NCBI RefSeq assembly: GCF_009801115.1 | Contig: NZ_VTOL01000002.1 | Location: 558,001-622,000 of the forward strand | Direction of reading: 5' to 3' | DNA from: Dyadobacter sp. 3J3 | Lineage (GTDB): Bacteria > Bacteroidota > Bacteroidia > Cytophagales > Spirosomataceae | Length of the DNA: 64,000 bases | In this document: in pieces, positions 20,057 to 28,596 of the stretch | How the letters are laid out: every line of letters starts with the position of its first letter | Numbering within the stretch: the first letter of the stretch is position 1 | Notes under the pieces: model-generated | Databases searched by the model: none | What the model was told of the DNA's origin: nothing | Seen by the model: the letters and a program-made list of their open reading frames with translations, nothing else | Program-made: the position numbers and the translations under genes

Positions 20057-20908
20057 ATGAATTGGCAGGATTTACGAAGAAGTGGAAATGTAGATGACAG
20101 GCGGGGCATGTCGGGTGGAGGTAAGGTTGCGGTTGGCGGTATAGGCGTTATTATCGTTGTAGTGATCGGCCTTTTAACGGGACAGGATCCGTCAGCGATT
20201 TTGAATACGATCCAAAATAACCAGTCGTCAGAACAGCAGGTTCAAACGCGCCCGGAAGGTCCGCGTCCTGATGATAAAACTGCCGATATGGTATCAGCCA
20301 TATTGGGGAGTACCGAAGATGTCTGGACGGAAATTTATAAAGAAAACGGAAGTACCTATAAATTGCCAACCTTGCAGATTTTTGAAAATTCTTCGCAAAG
20401 TGCTTGTGGAGGTGCATCCTCTGCAATGGGCCCATTTTATTGCCCTGCCGATCAACAAGTATATATCGATCTTGAATTCTGCGATGAATTAAGGGATAAA
20501 TTTAATGCTCCGGGCGATTTCGCAGTAGCTTATGTTGTGGCACATGAAGTTGGCCATCATGTTCAAAATCTGATGGGAATTACTGATAAACTTCAACAAC
20601 AACGTCAGCGTTTGAGCGAAGAAGACTATAACAAACTATCCGTAAAACTGGAATTACAGGCAGATTTTTTAGCAGGTGTATGGGCTAATCACGCAGAGAA
20701 AATGAGTAATATTTTGCAACCGGGAGATTTGGAAGCTGCACTAACCGCTGCCAACGCCATTGGTGATGACAAATTGCAAAAGGAATCCCAAGGTTATGTA
20801 GTTCCTGATGCGTTCACGCACGGAACTTCCAAACAACGGATGTACTGGTTCAAAAAGGGGTTTGATACAGGAGACTTGAATCAGGGAAAGTTTGATGATA
20901 TACAGTAA
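20057..20908 (+). CDS. Neutral zinc metallopeptidase (YpfJ-like)
   Basis: A 283-aa membrane-anchored protein of the putative neutral zinc metallopeptidase family. A polar, arginine-rich N-terminus is followed by one helix (VAVGGIGVIIVVVIGLLTG, about 25-44), placing the peptidase domain outside the cytoplasm. The zinc motif HEVGHHVQN is near residue 165, and the downstream LELQADFLAGVWANH near 197 supplies the third ligand. SACGGASSAMGPFYCPADQQVY is a family signature. Length is typical; the substrate is unknown. Confidence 0.9.
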   Translation: MNWQDLRRSGNVDDRRGMSGGGKVAVGGIGVIIVVVIGLLTGQDPSAILNTIQNNQSSEQQVQTRPEGPRPDDKTADMVSAILGSTEDVWTEIYKENGSTYKLPTLQIFENSSQSACGGASSAMGPFYCPADQQVYIDLEFCDELRDKFNAPGDFAVAYVVAHEVGHHVQNLMGITDKLQQQRQRLSEEDYNKLSVKLELQADFLAGVWANHAEKMSNILQPGDLEAALTAANAIGDDKLQKESQGYVVPDAFTHGTSKQRMYWFKKGFDTGDLNQGKFDDIQ

Positions 20909-20932
20909 TTGAGCTTTATAAAAATTTACCTG

Positions 20933-20963
20933 AAGCCCGGATTTATATGTCCGGGCTTTTTTT
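20933..20963 (+). terminator. Terminator after the zinc peptidase gene
   Basis: AAGCCCGGA pairs with TCCGGGCTT around an 8-nt loop, followed by a T-tract, 25 bases after the stop. Confidence 0.8.
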
Positions 20964-21098
20964 ATCACCACACAATCAAAAAAAGACTGCTAATGTTACA
21001 TTTGCGCCTATAAGTTACATTCAAATTGTACTATGTTTGTCATGCAACATTGAAGTTGTTTTTAACTTAATTTCCAACCCCTCATATCAGTTCATTCA

Positions 21099-23048
21099 GT
21101 GAAAAAAATTTTATTACTTACCCTTACTTTATTTTACTTTCAAGTAAATGCTCAATCGTTGGAAGCAGATCGTACTGCACTTGTTAAGTTGTACAACGCA
21201 ACCAACGGGCCTCAGTGGACTAACAGTACAAATTGGAACACTCCGGGAAGTCCGTGCGGCTGGTGGGGAATAACCTGTGAAGGAGGCAGAGTCACAGAAA
21301 TTAATCTGACAAACAATAATTTGTCAGGAACGATACCGATAGAAAATGGAGAATTTACTGAACTTAAATATCTCGGTCTGTCAGTAAATAAATTGTCAGG
21401 AACAATTCCGTCAGAGTTAAGTACTCTTTCAAAATTAGAGATTATTGAGTTGAGTGCCAATCAGCTTACCGGTAATATCCCCCCGAAATTCGCTTATTGG
21501 GCAAATGTCAGGCGCCTTTCTCTATCAAATAATCAGTTGAGTGGTTCTATTCCGGTCTCCTTGTATAACATGCCTTCATTGCAAACGCTTGACTTGACCA
21601 GTAACCAATTAACAGGAAGTCTTTCCAATGCCATAGGAAATCTAAAACAACTGCAATATTTAGAACTGCGAGGTAACAGGTTAACAGGAGATTTGCCTGA
21701 TTCATTGGGTTATATGAATACTCTTCGTGAGATAAATCTTAGTGATAATATATTTACAGGTTCTATACCCGCATCATTTGCGAATCTTGCGAGTATTGAA
21801 AATTTATTTCTAACAAATAACTTGCTTGGCGGCCTTATCCCTGCCGAAATCGGTAACCTTAAAACATTAGTCCATTTGTGGTTTTCCGGTAACAGACTCA
21901 AAGGAAGCATTCCATCAACCCTTGGAAACCTGGCAAACCTTCAGGAACTATATTTTTATGGCAATCAGTTGAGTGGAACAATTCCTTCTGAACTTGGAAA
22001 CCTGACAAAACTGACTATTTTGAACCTGGGGAACAATCAGTTAGCAGGAGAAATCCCCTATGATCTTGGTAAGTTGACGGCGCTTGAAAGTTTATACTTG
22101 TTTCAAAATAGTTTGGCGGGAAATATTCCTTCATCTATTACCAAACTCCCAAAACTGACATCTTTGTATCTAAATGATAACCAGTTAAGTGGTACAGTGC
22201 CTGACTTTTCCAATATCCCGGACAGTGGAACAATTTATATTGACAATAATTATTTCACATTCAACGGAATAGAGTCCAATGCTCCCAAACTGGATGGTTA
22301 TGCCCCGCAAAAAACGCAATTAAAGATAAACCGAAATGGTAAAACTTTGTCAGTCACAGCGGGTGGAACACTATCAAAAAATCAATATTTCTGGTTCAGA
22401 AACGGACAGGTGCTACTATATAAAACAGGAGATAGTACGTTTACCGTAACGGATGATGGGGCATATCGTGTTCAGGTTAACAATACCGTTGCATCATCAT
22501 TAGGTCTGCTGAGCGATATATATAACTTTTCGAATACACCTCTTCCTGTGACTCTGGTAAACTTTTCAGCTAAAAAAACAGAAAAGGGAAATCTCATCTT
22601 TTGGTCAACAACATCTGAAACAAATAATTCCGGATTTGAGATAGAAAGAAGCAGTGATGCAAAAAGTTTTATATCGATAGCAACCCTGGATGGAAAGGGC
22701 AATTCTAAATCCAGCAACAATTACCAATTTACCGATGTTAATCCGCTCCCTGACAACTATTACAGATTGAAACAAATTGATTATGACGGCACTTCGGCTT
22801 ATTCCAGAATGATCTATGTCGATTGGGAAATGAATACTTTAAAAGTTTATCCAAATCCTGCCAAAGGTGATTTTATTTTGGAAAGTTCTGATATTAATAG
22901 TCCTGCGGCTCTTTATAATTTACAAGGACAAAAATTAATAGAAAAAGAGGGCTCCGGCTTGCATACTTTCAAGACAGATGAAATGTCCAGCGGAACCTAC
23001 ATACTCAAAGTTGGGAAGTCAAGTACCAAGGTAGTTTTAGAAAAATAA
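21099..23048 (+). CDS. Secreted leucine-rich-repeat protein with T9SS sorting tail
   Basis: A 649-aa protein starting at GTG (21099), which places the signal peptide KKILLLTLTLFYFQVNAQ correctly. A plant-type LRR cap follows (DRTALVKLYNATNGPQW, GSPCGWWGITCEGG), then about 13 repeats of about 24 residues of the NNLSGTIPSELGNLTKL type (about 70-385), a beta-sandwich region and a C-terminal type A sorting domain (LKVYPNPAKGDF near 585). It should be exported by the type IX secretion system and fixed to the cell surface, probably for adhesion or binding. Confidence 0.9.
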   Translation: MKKILLLTLTLFYFQVNAQSLEADRTALVKLYNATNGPQWTNSTNWNTPGSPCGWWGITCEGGRVTEINLTNNNLSGTIPIENGEFTELKYLGLSVNKLSGTIPSELSTLSKLEIIELSANQLTGNIPPKFAYWANVRRLSLSNNQLSGSIPVSLYNMPSLQTLDLTSNQLTGSLSNAIGNLKQLQYLELRGNRLTGDLPDSLGYMNTLREINLSDNIFTGSIPASFANLASIENLFLTNNLLGGLIPAEIGNLKTLVHLWFSGNRLKGSIPSTLGNLANLQELYFYGNQLSGTIPSELGNLTKLTILNLGNNQLAGEIPYDLGKLTALESLYLFQNSLAGNIPSSITKLPKLTSLYLNDNQLSGTVPDFSNIPDSGTIYIDNNYFTFNGIESNAPKLDGYAPQKTQLKINRNGKTLSVTAGGTLSKNQYFWFRNGQVLLYKTGDSTFTVTDDGAYRVQVNNTVASSLGLLSDIYNFSNTPLPVTLVNFSAKKTEKGNLIFWSTTSETNNSGFEIERSSDAKSFISIATLDGKGNSKSSNNYQFTDVNPLPDNYYRLKQIDYDGTSAYSRMIYVDWEMNTLKVYPNPAKGDFILESSDINSPAALYNLQGQKLIEKEGSGLHTFKTDEMSSGTYILKVGKSSTKVVLEK

Positions 23049-23069
23049 AGCGATAACAATACCCGGCGG

Positions 23070-23105
23070 AGAGCCTGCATACTTTCAAAAGCTTGTGGGC
23101 TCTTT
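23070..23105 (+). terminator. Terminator after the LRR gene
   Basis: A 9-bp stem (23070-23078 with 23093-23101), then TTTT, 21 bases after the stop. Confidence 0.6.
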
Positions 23106-23268
23106 TCGTTTACCTGGGAATTAAATAATCCTTCAACATTGCAGTTCGTCAATTCAATCACGGCAATGGTCAAAGTATTTTCTCATTTCTTGTTAAGTGA
23201 TCGTCGTTTGAGATAAATCAATTTTTGATGATTTGATTTACAACGATTGCTAAAATTAAAATGAACTT

Positions 23269-23743
23269 ATGAAAATCCTGGTGTTAGGCTTTGCATTTAT
23301 CTTAGTTCAAATTAATAGTACGTCCAGTCACCGAAATAATTTAAAACAGGATCAAAAAACATTGATAAAACTACCGAAGCAATACGTTCTGCTTTTGGCA
23401 GGGGCGATATCTCAGCCATCACTTCTTTGCATCATCCAAAAGTGATCAAGGCTTTTGGTGGAAATAATTGTATAAAGGCCGGGATCCGATGCTTAAAGGC
23501 CTTGAAGAAACATTCAAAACGACCAAAATGGAATTTGTAGGAAACCATATAGAAAATACCTTATTCAATGGTGACACAGCGATTGAATAAGGTATATTTA
23601 CGATTAAGGTTACACCGAAAAATGGCGGCCCGATTTCATTTGCACGAGGCCGGGCAATGGTGATTTATATTCGATACAAAGGCAGTCCCATAGGATGGGC
23701 ATCCATTCGGGAAATGGCCCAGGCCGCTCCCGATGAAAAATAA
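23269..23743 (+). pseudogene. Decayed NTF2-like (DUF4440/SnoaL-type) protein gene
   Basis: Starts MKILVLGFAFILVQI, a leader-like segment, then needs at least two frameshifts and one in-frame stop to be read. Later frames give LKGLEETFKTTKMEFVGNHIENTLFNGDTA and GPISFARGRAMVIYIRYKG, the pattern of a DUF4440/SnoaL-like ketosteroid-isomerase fold, ending in QAAPDEK. It lies 13 bases before the intact DUF6265 gene, so the pair was probably one transcript once. Sequencing errors would be an alternative explanation. Confidence 0.6.
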
Positions 23744-23756
23744 TTGATCCGTATTT

Positions 23757-24236
23757 ATGAAAACAAAACTACTGGTACTGCTATTACTATCATTTAATAC
23801 CTATGCTCAGGAATTCAAAGCCTCTATCAACGACCTGGCCTTTATGTCGGGTACATGGGTGATGAAGCATGAATGGGGAGATATGGAGGAATTCTGGGGG
23901 CCGCCTATGGGCAATTCGCTTATATCCAGTTACCGGTGTGTGAAGGATGGAAAGGTTGTTTTTTACGAATTTGTTGTCATTGAACAGATTGACGATATTC
24001 CCATCATGAAATTACGTCATTTCAATCCGGGTAGTATTGGTTGGGAAGATAAAAATTCTCCATTGGAATATCCTCTCGTTTCAATTTCTAAAAATAAGGC
24101 AGTTTTTGAAGCTAAAGACAAATCCCTAAGACTCATTTATCAGCTGACAAACGAAAATCTGGAAGTAATTCTGGAAGAGAAGAATAAAAATAATGAAATG
24201 GAAAAGATGATTTTCGCCTATAAACGGAAGATATAA
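23757..24236 (+). CDS. DUF6265 family secreted protein
   Basis: A 159-aa protein with a Sec signal (MKTKLLVLLLLSFNTYAQ). The body starts LAFMSGTWVMKHEWGDMEEFWGPP, typical of DUF6265, a lipocalin-like single beta-barrel of unknown role, and later has MKLRHFNPGSIGWEDK. It probably acts in the periplasm or at the outer membrane. It follows the decayed NTF2-like gene. Confidence 0.8.
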   Translation: MKTKLLVLLLLSFNTYAQEFKASINDLAFMSGTWVMKHEWGDMEEFWGPPMGNSLISSYRCVKDGKVVFYEFVVIEQIDDIPIMKLRHFNPGSIGWEDKNSPLEYPLVSISKNKAVFEAKDKSLRLIYQLTNENLEVILEEKNKNNEMEKMIFAYKRKI

Positions 24237-24465
24237 TTTGTGTAATTGAAGTTACCCCTTTGCCTTCCCCTTAAATACCTGCTAAATTTTTAATATTTTG
24301 AACCGGACAAGATAGCATAAGAACGTTTTGCAGATTGATTCTTGCCTATTCATTTATTTATTAATGAATGCTACCTCTTAAATCAGATAACTTTTTAATT
24401 ATCAGCAAACTGCCAAATGACCCGGAAATAAACGGCTTGACAATAATTGTCATTAGCTAATTTCA

Positions 24466-24496
24466 TTTGTTTATTAGATTAGAAAAGCTAACTTTG
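24466..24496 (+). promoter_or_regulatory. Promoter of tRNA-Ser
   Basis: TTTG (24466-24469), 19-bp spacer, TAACTTTG (24489-24496): an excellent match to the Bacteroidota sigma-ABfr consensus TTTG-N19-TAnnTTTG, 17 bases before the tRNA. Confidence 0.8.
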
Positions 24497-24513
24497 CACC
24501 CTGATTAAAACAA

Positions 24514-24600
24514 AGAGAGGTGTCCGAGTGGTTGAAGGAGCACGCCTGGAAAGTGTGTATGCGGGTGACTGTATCGAGAGTTCGAATCTCTTCCTCTCTA
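24514..24600 (+). tRNA. tRNA-Ser(GGA); integration site
   Basis: The acceptor stem AGAGAGG pairs with CCTCTCT, the anticodon stem CACGC/GTGTG encloses loop CTGGAAA with anticodon GGA (24548-24550), a long class II variable arm follows, and the T arm has GAGAG-TTCGAAT-CTCTT. CCA is not encoded. The discriminator reads A rather than the G usual for serine tRNAs. Its last 22 bases plus CAA are repeated exactly at 32788-32812, so it is the attachment site of the adjoining element. Confidence 0.93.
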
Positions 24601-24603
24601 CAA
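24579..24603. repeat. attL: 25-bp core in the tRNA-Ser 3' end
   Basis: A 25-bp direct repeat identical to 32788-32812 and nearly identical (two changes over the shared 21 bp) to 63937-63957. It covers the T arm, acceptor 3' strand and CAA. Confidence 0.9.
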
Positions 24604-24660
24604 AATGTATTGACAATCAGATAGTTGCATAATTTGCACTCGTTTTTACACTCAGAAAAG

Positions 24661-24693
24661 CCCTGAACATAAGTGTTCGGGGTTTTCTTTTTT
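24661..24693. terminator. Bidirectional terminator between tRNA-Ser and the first element gene
   Basis: A 9-bp stem (24661-24669 with 24674-24682) followed by TTTTCTTTTTT on the plus strand. It can end the tRNA transcript and, less strongly, the minus-strand gene whose stop is at 24697. Confidence 0.7.
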
Positions 24694-24696
24694 GAT

Positions 24697-25161
24697 TTAA
24701 TCTATGCAGGATAGAAACCAAATAATCATCGCTGCCATCAAACTAAACAGAATAATTTTTAAAACCAATCCAAAATTGTCCTCTGATTTAAGTTTCGAAT
24801 AGATTTTATCTACCCCAATTTCATTAAGCATGGCACCACGCTGTATTTTCAATATTTCAGTAGCTTCATCCATATTTCCCGATTCATACAACCTATAAAA
24901 GTTATTCTTCCATTTTTCTTTGTATACCGCTGCTGCCTGAGTTCTTTCTCTTTCTTTCTGTTGAAAATAAGTTTTTGGATTCCATTTATTACCACAATTA
25001 AGACAAAAAACATTTATATCACTACTCCCATGTAGCCCAGCCAGCAAACCAACCCCACCGGTTAAAATAACTCCGGCGGCTGCTTTTCCAGTACTGTAGC
25101 CTTTTTGCTGTGAGGATATTTGTGTTGAAGAACATTTCGGGCACTTAATCGGATCAGGCAT
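24697..25161 (-). CDS. Zinc-ribbon membrane-tail protein (element cargo)
   Basis: A 154-aa protein. The N-terminus has CPKCSST (residues 6-9) paired with CLNCGNKW near 53-56: a four-cysteine zinc ribbon with a glycine-rich insert ([19 protein letters not shown]). A charged helical middle follows, and one C-terminal hydrophobic helix ([21 protein letters not shown]) makes it a tail-anchored protein. It is the first gene inside the attL end and, with the lipoprotein gene, is separated from the element core by a strong bidirectional terminator. Function is not recognised. Confidence 0.75.
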   Translation of the reverse strand: MPDPIKCPKCSSTQISSQQKGYSTGKAAAGVILTGGVGLLAGLHGSSDINVFCLNCGNKWNPKTYFQQKERERTQAAAVYKEKWKNNFYRLYESGNMDEATEILKIQRGAMLNEIGVDKIYSKLKSEDNFGLVLKIILFSLMAAMIIWFLSCID

Positions 25162-25428
25162 TTAAGTATTATTAAAGGTTCGGTCAATAATAGTTAAATC
25201 GACACGTATTTTACAACCGTTAAATAATAATATTCACATACTTAGAATAATGCTTCAAAGTGCGATAGACCTATAATTATTTGATAACGAATCTTTTACA
25301 CATATAAAAAGAGCCTGGAAGAATGGACAATGCGCTAATCATTTATATTTAATCCTTCGGACCACACCTTGAACTGCTATCTTTATACAATCCGTATTCA
25401 CGGTACTTAATAAAATCAATCCTCTAAC

Positions 25429-25824
25429 ATGAAGAATTTTACCTACCTATTTTTTGCCGTTATTCTGTTCGTTTCATTATCTTGCTCAAAAAGTGACCCT
25501 GAACCCAAAGTTGTAAATAACATTTTTTTTGAATCTAAGTGGCAAACTGCTGATATAGTTGCAGAAGCTATTTACGGCGGAGTATGCTATCAGGTTATAA
25601 ATTTCAAGGATAATACGAACTTTGAAATTTATTCTACCCGGAACGGTCAAATACGATCCTATGATAGTGAAGGAATTTATGCAATAACTGATAAAGCTGT
25701 TTCTTTAAAGTCTGTTGACAAATCGACAAAGAAAGAGATAGTATCAAATTTTAACCTTGAAAATTCAGGGACTCTTGTAAGAAACCCCAAAGGAGTTGCC
25801 TATCATACATATTTGAAGCAGTAA
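25429..25824 (+). CDS. Small lipoprotein (element cargo)
   Basis: A 131-aa protein with a lipoprotein signal MKNFTYLFFAVILFVSLSC, lipidated at Cys19, followed by a flexible SKSDPEPK linker. The rest is a compact beta-rich domain (YGGVCYQVINFKDNTNFEIYSTRNG), lipocalin-like in pattern but not assignable. It is transcribed against the rest of the element and ends before the 25874-25906 terminator. Confidence 0.75.
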   Translation: MKNFTYLFFAVILFVSLSCSKSDPEPKVVNNIFFESKWQTADIVAEAIYGGVCYQVINFKDNTNFEIYSTRNGQIRSYDSEGIYAITDKAVSLKSVDKSTKKEIVSNFNLENSGTLVRNPKGVAYHTYLKQ

Positions 25825-25873
25825 TAATAAAGATTTACCGTACAGTTTTTTTATCAAACCTAAGAATAAACAA

Positions 25874-25906
25874 AAGTCTAATTCATCGCAGCGATGAATT
25901 AGACTT
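25874..25906. terminator. Strong bidirectional terminator
   Basis: An inverted repeat with 14-16 paired bases and a minimal loop between two convergent genes (stops at 25824 and 25927). T-rich sequence flanks both sides. Confidence 0.8.
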
Positions 25907-25926
25907 CTTTAATTTCAAGAAAATTA

Positions 25927-26580
25927 TTACGCGGTTGCTTTCTTCTTATTAAGCTGGTACGCAATACCGGAAACAGTTTCTATATTCGGTATCAATTTGC
26001 CTTTTTCATCCCGAACATAAAAATAATCAAGAATTGCGAAAGTATTTTGGTAATTCCCCCCGATTTTTTTAAGCTTTTCAAATATTGAGTTGTAACCAGT
26101 AGCAATAGTTTCAAGTTCGAGCCATAGGTCAGTTGCTTTACCCGGCTCAAGATAGTACCGAGCATATTTTTCAGCAATAGCCTCCCTGTCTGCTTTGAAA
26201 TCTTCCTCGTCAAAATTAATAAACTCAAGGCTTAAACCGACTTCTCTGGAATAAGTTTTGGGCGTAAATGATTTTAATTGAGACACCGCTTTTTTGAAAC
26301 GTTCCAAATCGTTTTCTGCTGATTCTGAGGCAATTTTACGTAATGCAGCATTTTTAATACCCGATTGATTCAGCTCTGCTTCAGTTGCTGCATCGGAGCG
26401 TTGGATTATATCACGAGGGTTAAGCTTAATAACTTCAAATATTTCTGCTGAAAAAGCTCCAAGGTTTAAAGTTTCGAATGCGGTACGCATTTCTGTCAGT
26501 AAGGGCCTAAACTGTCCCAGATCGCCAGAAATGGCATTTAAGAGGTTTTTATCTTCCTTTATTAATTTTTTCGTTTCCAT
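25927..26580 (-). CDS. Unknown helical protein of the element
   Basis: A 217-aa, highly charged, predominantly helical protein without membrane segment or signal. It starts METKKLIKEDKNLLNAISGDLG; a heptad-like stretch lies around residues 75-110. I recognise no family. It is the last gene of the element's minus-strand run (integrase to here), which in satellites and phages is where accessory or interference genes often lie. The end is set by the 25874-25906 terminator. Confidence 0.7.
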   Translation of the reverse strand: METKKLIKEDKNLLNAISGDLGQFRPLLTEMRTAFETLNLGAFSAEIFEVIKLNPRDIIQRSDAATEAELNQSGIKNAALRKIASESAENDLERFKKAVSQLKSFTPKTYSREVGLSLEFINFDEEDFKADREAIAEKYARYYLEPGKATDLWLELETIATGYNSIFEKLKKIGGNYQNTFAILDYFYVRDEKGKLIPNIETVSGIAYQLNKKKATA

Positions 26581-26599
26581 ATTTATTCTAGTTTAAATG

Positions 26600-26761
26600 T
26601 TAATTTCCAATACTAAATTTAATAACTCTGTCCATCTCCTTTTCTGTCTCAGTCAAAGGTGGTAATGCCGATGCTGGCTTTGTATTGCCCGTTGCATGGC
26701 TTAATTGAATAATTTTATCGATTTCATTATCATCGATGCTTGCTTGATCTTCGATTTCCAT
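26600..26761 (-). CDS. Small acidic protein, unknown (53 aa)
   Basis: An ATG at 26761 opens a 53-codon frame, MEIEDQASIDDNEIDKIIQL..., ending TAA at 26600. It starts in the same way (MEI, E, charged) as its neighbours and fills an otherwise empty 186-bp gap in a tightly packed minus-strand run: its start is 6 bases after the stop of the 84-aa gene and its stop 20 bases before the next start. Low complexity and short length make the call tentative. Confidence 0.5.
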   Translation of the reverse strand: MEIEDQASIDDNEIDKIIQLSHATGNTKPASALPPLTETEKEMDRVIKFSIGN

Positions 26762-26766
26762 ATTTA

Positions 26767-27021
26767 TTATTTGTTTAAAAAAGTTTCCATTTGTTCCCGC
26801 GTTTCCGGCGCAAAGATTATTACTACGTCCGGCCTGATATTATCTTTAGTAATCAGGTTATAAAAAAACCAGTTTGTAACAATCCTGATCGTTTTTCCTG
26901 AACGTCCTCTTAGTGCTTTCAGGTGATCCACATTATTGTTTCGCAGTGCCTCTACTACAACCGCCCGATGTTCGGGTGAGCCGGGTTTTAAATCCCTGAA
27001 TGCTTCATTTTTAATTTCCAT
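26767..27021 (-). CDS. Unknown small protein of the element (84 aa)
   Basis: An 84-aa protein beginning MEIKNEAFRDLKPGSPEHRAVVVEAL. It has a helical first half and a strand-rich second half (DVVIIFAPETREQMETF). No family recognised. Its start overlaps the end of the terminase-like gene by 11 bases, so translation is probably coupled to it. Confidence 0.65.
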   Translation of the reverse strand: MEIKNEAFRDLKPGSPEHRAVVVEALRNNNVDHLKALRGRSGKTIRIVTNWFFYNLITKDNIRPDVVIIFAPETREQMETFLNK

Positions 27022-27499
27022 CTGAATTACTATTTAATACTTGATCAATCACTTTATTTATTTGGGAGTCGCTTAACTGACCGATACGGTTCTCAATCTT
27101 TGCTTCCACAGTTTGGCGGTGCTTGTACTCTTCTGGAGCCTTATTGGTTAATAGAAATATGAGGGCAACGGTGTCCGGCGCAACCTGTTTCTCCGTTAGG
27201 ATCTTTTCTTTGACCATGACGGGTTCGCCATCAACTTTTGAGGGCACCGTCACCGTTTTAATTTCCGTGGCTGTGTAGCCTCTAATTTTCTTCATCAGGC
27301 TACGTTTTGCCTCAACCACAAGCAAATCCTCAAAGTCACTTCTTTTTGAGGCTAATAGATCCGAAAAGTCCGATTTCTTAGCCCACTCATGATAGGTACT
27401 TTTTGAAATTCCAACTATCTTGCAGATTTCCGTTATAGTGTAGCTGTCTGATTCAATCAACTGGCAAATTCTATTGACGATAGTTTTAGAGTATTTCAT
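27011..27499 (-). CDS. HTH protein with terminase small-subunit architecture
   Basis: A 162-aa protein. Residues 1-45 form a helix-turn-helix (TITEICKIVGISKSTYHEWAKKS) of the phBC6A51/terminase small-subunit kind. The middle KKIRGYTATEIKTVTVPS and the segment QVAPDTVALIFLLTNKAPEEY (about 118-138) follow the usual phage TerS order: variable beta hairpin, PDT-A-FxLKNR-P-like helix, then a polar tail. TerS binds pac or cos DNA and directs packaging. No large terminase, portal or capsid gene is nearby, so here it would act on another phage's packaging motor or serve as a regulator. A plain transposase-like HTH protein is the alternative. Confidence 0.7.
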   Translation of the reverse strand: MKYSKTIVNRICQLIESDSYTITEICKIVGISKSTYHEWAKKSDFSDLLASKRSDFEDLLVVEAKRSLMKKIRGYTATEIKTVTVPSKVDGEPVMVKEKILTEKQVAPDTVALIFLLTNKAPEEYKHRQTVEAKIENRIGQLSDSQINKVIDQVLNSNSDGN

Positions 27500-27671
27500 T
27501 TGATTTTTTAGTTTGTAATAGTTCTATGAATTTGTCAGCGGTTCGAATTGATTGTTGAAGCATAAGCATTGAAACTGCTGGCTGCCTAGGATTCGATGCC
27601 AAAACAATTATTTGAAGCATACGCAATGCTATTTCTGTTCTGTCAGGTGAATGTGTATTTTGTTTTTCCAT
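27486..27671 (-). CDS. Small helical protein, unknown (61 aa)
   Basis: A 61-aa helical protein (RTEIALRMLQIIVLAS, MLMLQQSIRTADKFIELLQTKK). It overlaps the start of the terminase-like gene by 14 bases and lies 11 bases after the primase-like gene, so it fits an operon of coupled genes. No family recognised. Confidence 0.55.
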   Translation of the reverse strand: MEKQNTHSPDRTEIALRMLQIIVLASNPRQPAVSMLMLQQSIRTADKFIELLQTKKSNEIL

Positions 27672-27682
27672 GTTCTTCCTAC

Positions 27683-28576
27683 TTAGTTTGTTAAAAGGTG
27701 ATTGAAATCTATTAAGCTCTTAATATTAATTTCATTCTTACTGCACAAATCATAAAAGGTAGCTATCGTTATGCCATTGCGATGGTCACGACTTACACAC
27801 CTGTCATATTGTTCATCGCATTGCTCGAATGAGTAATTAGGATGAAACTGGCTTATCTGGTGAAAGTATTTGCGCCCCTCTTCATCAAATTCCGCTGCAA
27901 AGGCAAATCCGACATTAAGCCATTTTTCGTAAGTGGGCGTTAAATCAATTTCTCTGAGTTCAATTTGCTGTATAGCTGTCTCAACCCAAAGTATTGATTG
28001 TTCCAGGTCATGCGCTGGCTTCATGACACTTATTCGCTTTTCCGGTTCAAGTGTTACTTTAAAAGTTTCAGCGTTGTGGTTTATGTACGGATCTGGATCG
28101 AATGACGCAAATCTTCGCCGGGTAATGTCTTTTCCTGACGGGTCAATCACAATTCCTATGTTAGCGAACAATTGGCTTAAAGCTCGAAAGTATTCGCTAT
28201 GCCTTTCAGGGTGTAATACTGGGACAAACATAAAGTATCCATTTCCCGATGCAGATAAACTCACAAAGGCTGCAAACGGTGCCGAAATCAAAACTTCTTT
28301 GACGTACAGCCAATTCGCAATATGACCGTTCTGTTTGAGGTCGAAATCCAAGCAAATTATGCCTGTTAAGTCTACCGGTTTCCCATCCGGCCCTAAATTG
28401 CACGATACGGTAAAAGCTGGTAATACTTTTGCCTTTTCTGCACCTTCGCTTCTGACCTTTTTAATCGCAGATGTATTTTTAAATCCTTCAATAATCTCTA
28501 ATAAACATTTATCAACAGGATTTTTATCTGTGACTTTATTAAACAATGTGACTATGGTATCAAGGGGTGATTTCAT
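27683..28576 (-). CDS. BT4734/VirE-N and PriCT-2 primase-like replication protein
   Basis: A 297-aa protein. Residues about 50-165 resemble the BT4734/BF3469 (VirE N-terminal) domain, an archaeo-eukaryotic-primase-like fold, with IICLDFDLKQNG near 72 and SASGNGYFMFVPV near 106; the acidic and glycine signatures fit the primase fold. Residues about 190-290 are a PriCT-2 domain (YEKWLNVGFAFA, FEQCDEQYDRC, GITIATFYDLC). It is shorter than many full-length BT4734 proteins, because the helicase is on a separate gene upstream. It probably primes or starts replication of the excised element. Confidence 0.85.
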   Translation of the reverse strand: MKSPLDTIVTLFNKVTDKNPVDKCLLEIIEGFKNTSAIKKVRSEGAEKAKVLPAFTVSCNLGPDGKPVDLTGIICLDFDLKQNGHIANWLYVKEVLISAPFAAFVSLSASGNGYFMFVPVLHPERHSEYFRALSQLFANIGIVIDPSGKDITRRRFASFDPDPYINHNAETFKVTLEPEKRISVMKPAHDLEQSILWVETAIQQIELREIDLTPTYEKWLNVGFAFAAEFDEEGRKYFHQISQFHPNYSFEQCDEQYDRCVSRDHRNGITIATFYDLCSKNEINIKSLIDFNHLLTN

Positions 28577-28596
28577 TTTTAGTTTACTGTTATGGT

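Noticed and set aside
21300..22250. Apparent tandem DNA repeats
   Set aside because: These are the codon-level echo of the leucine-rich repeats; the DNA units differ too much to be a repeat array.
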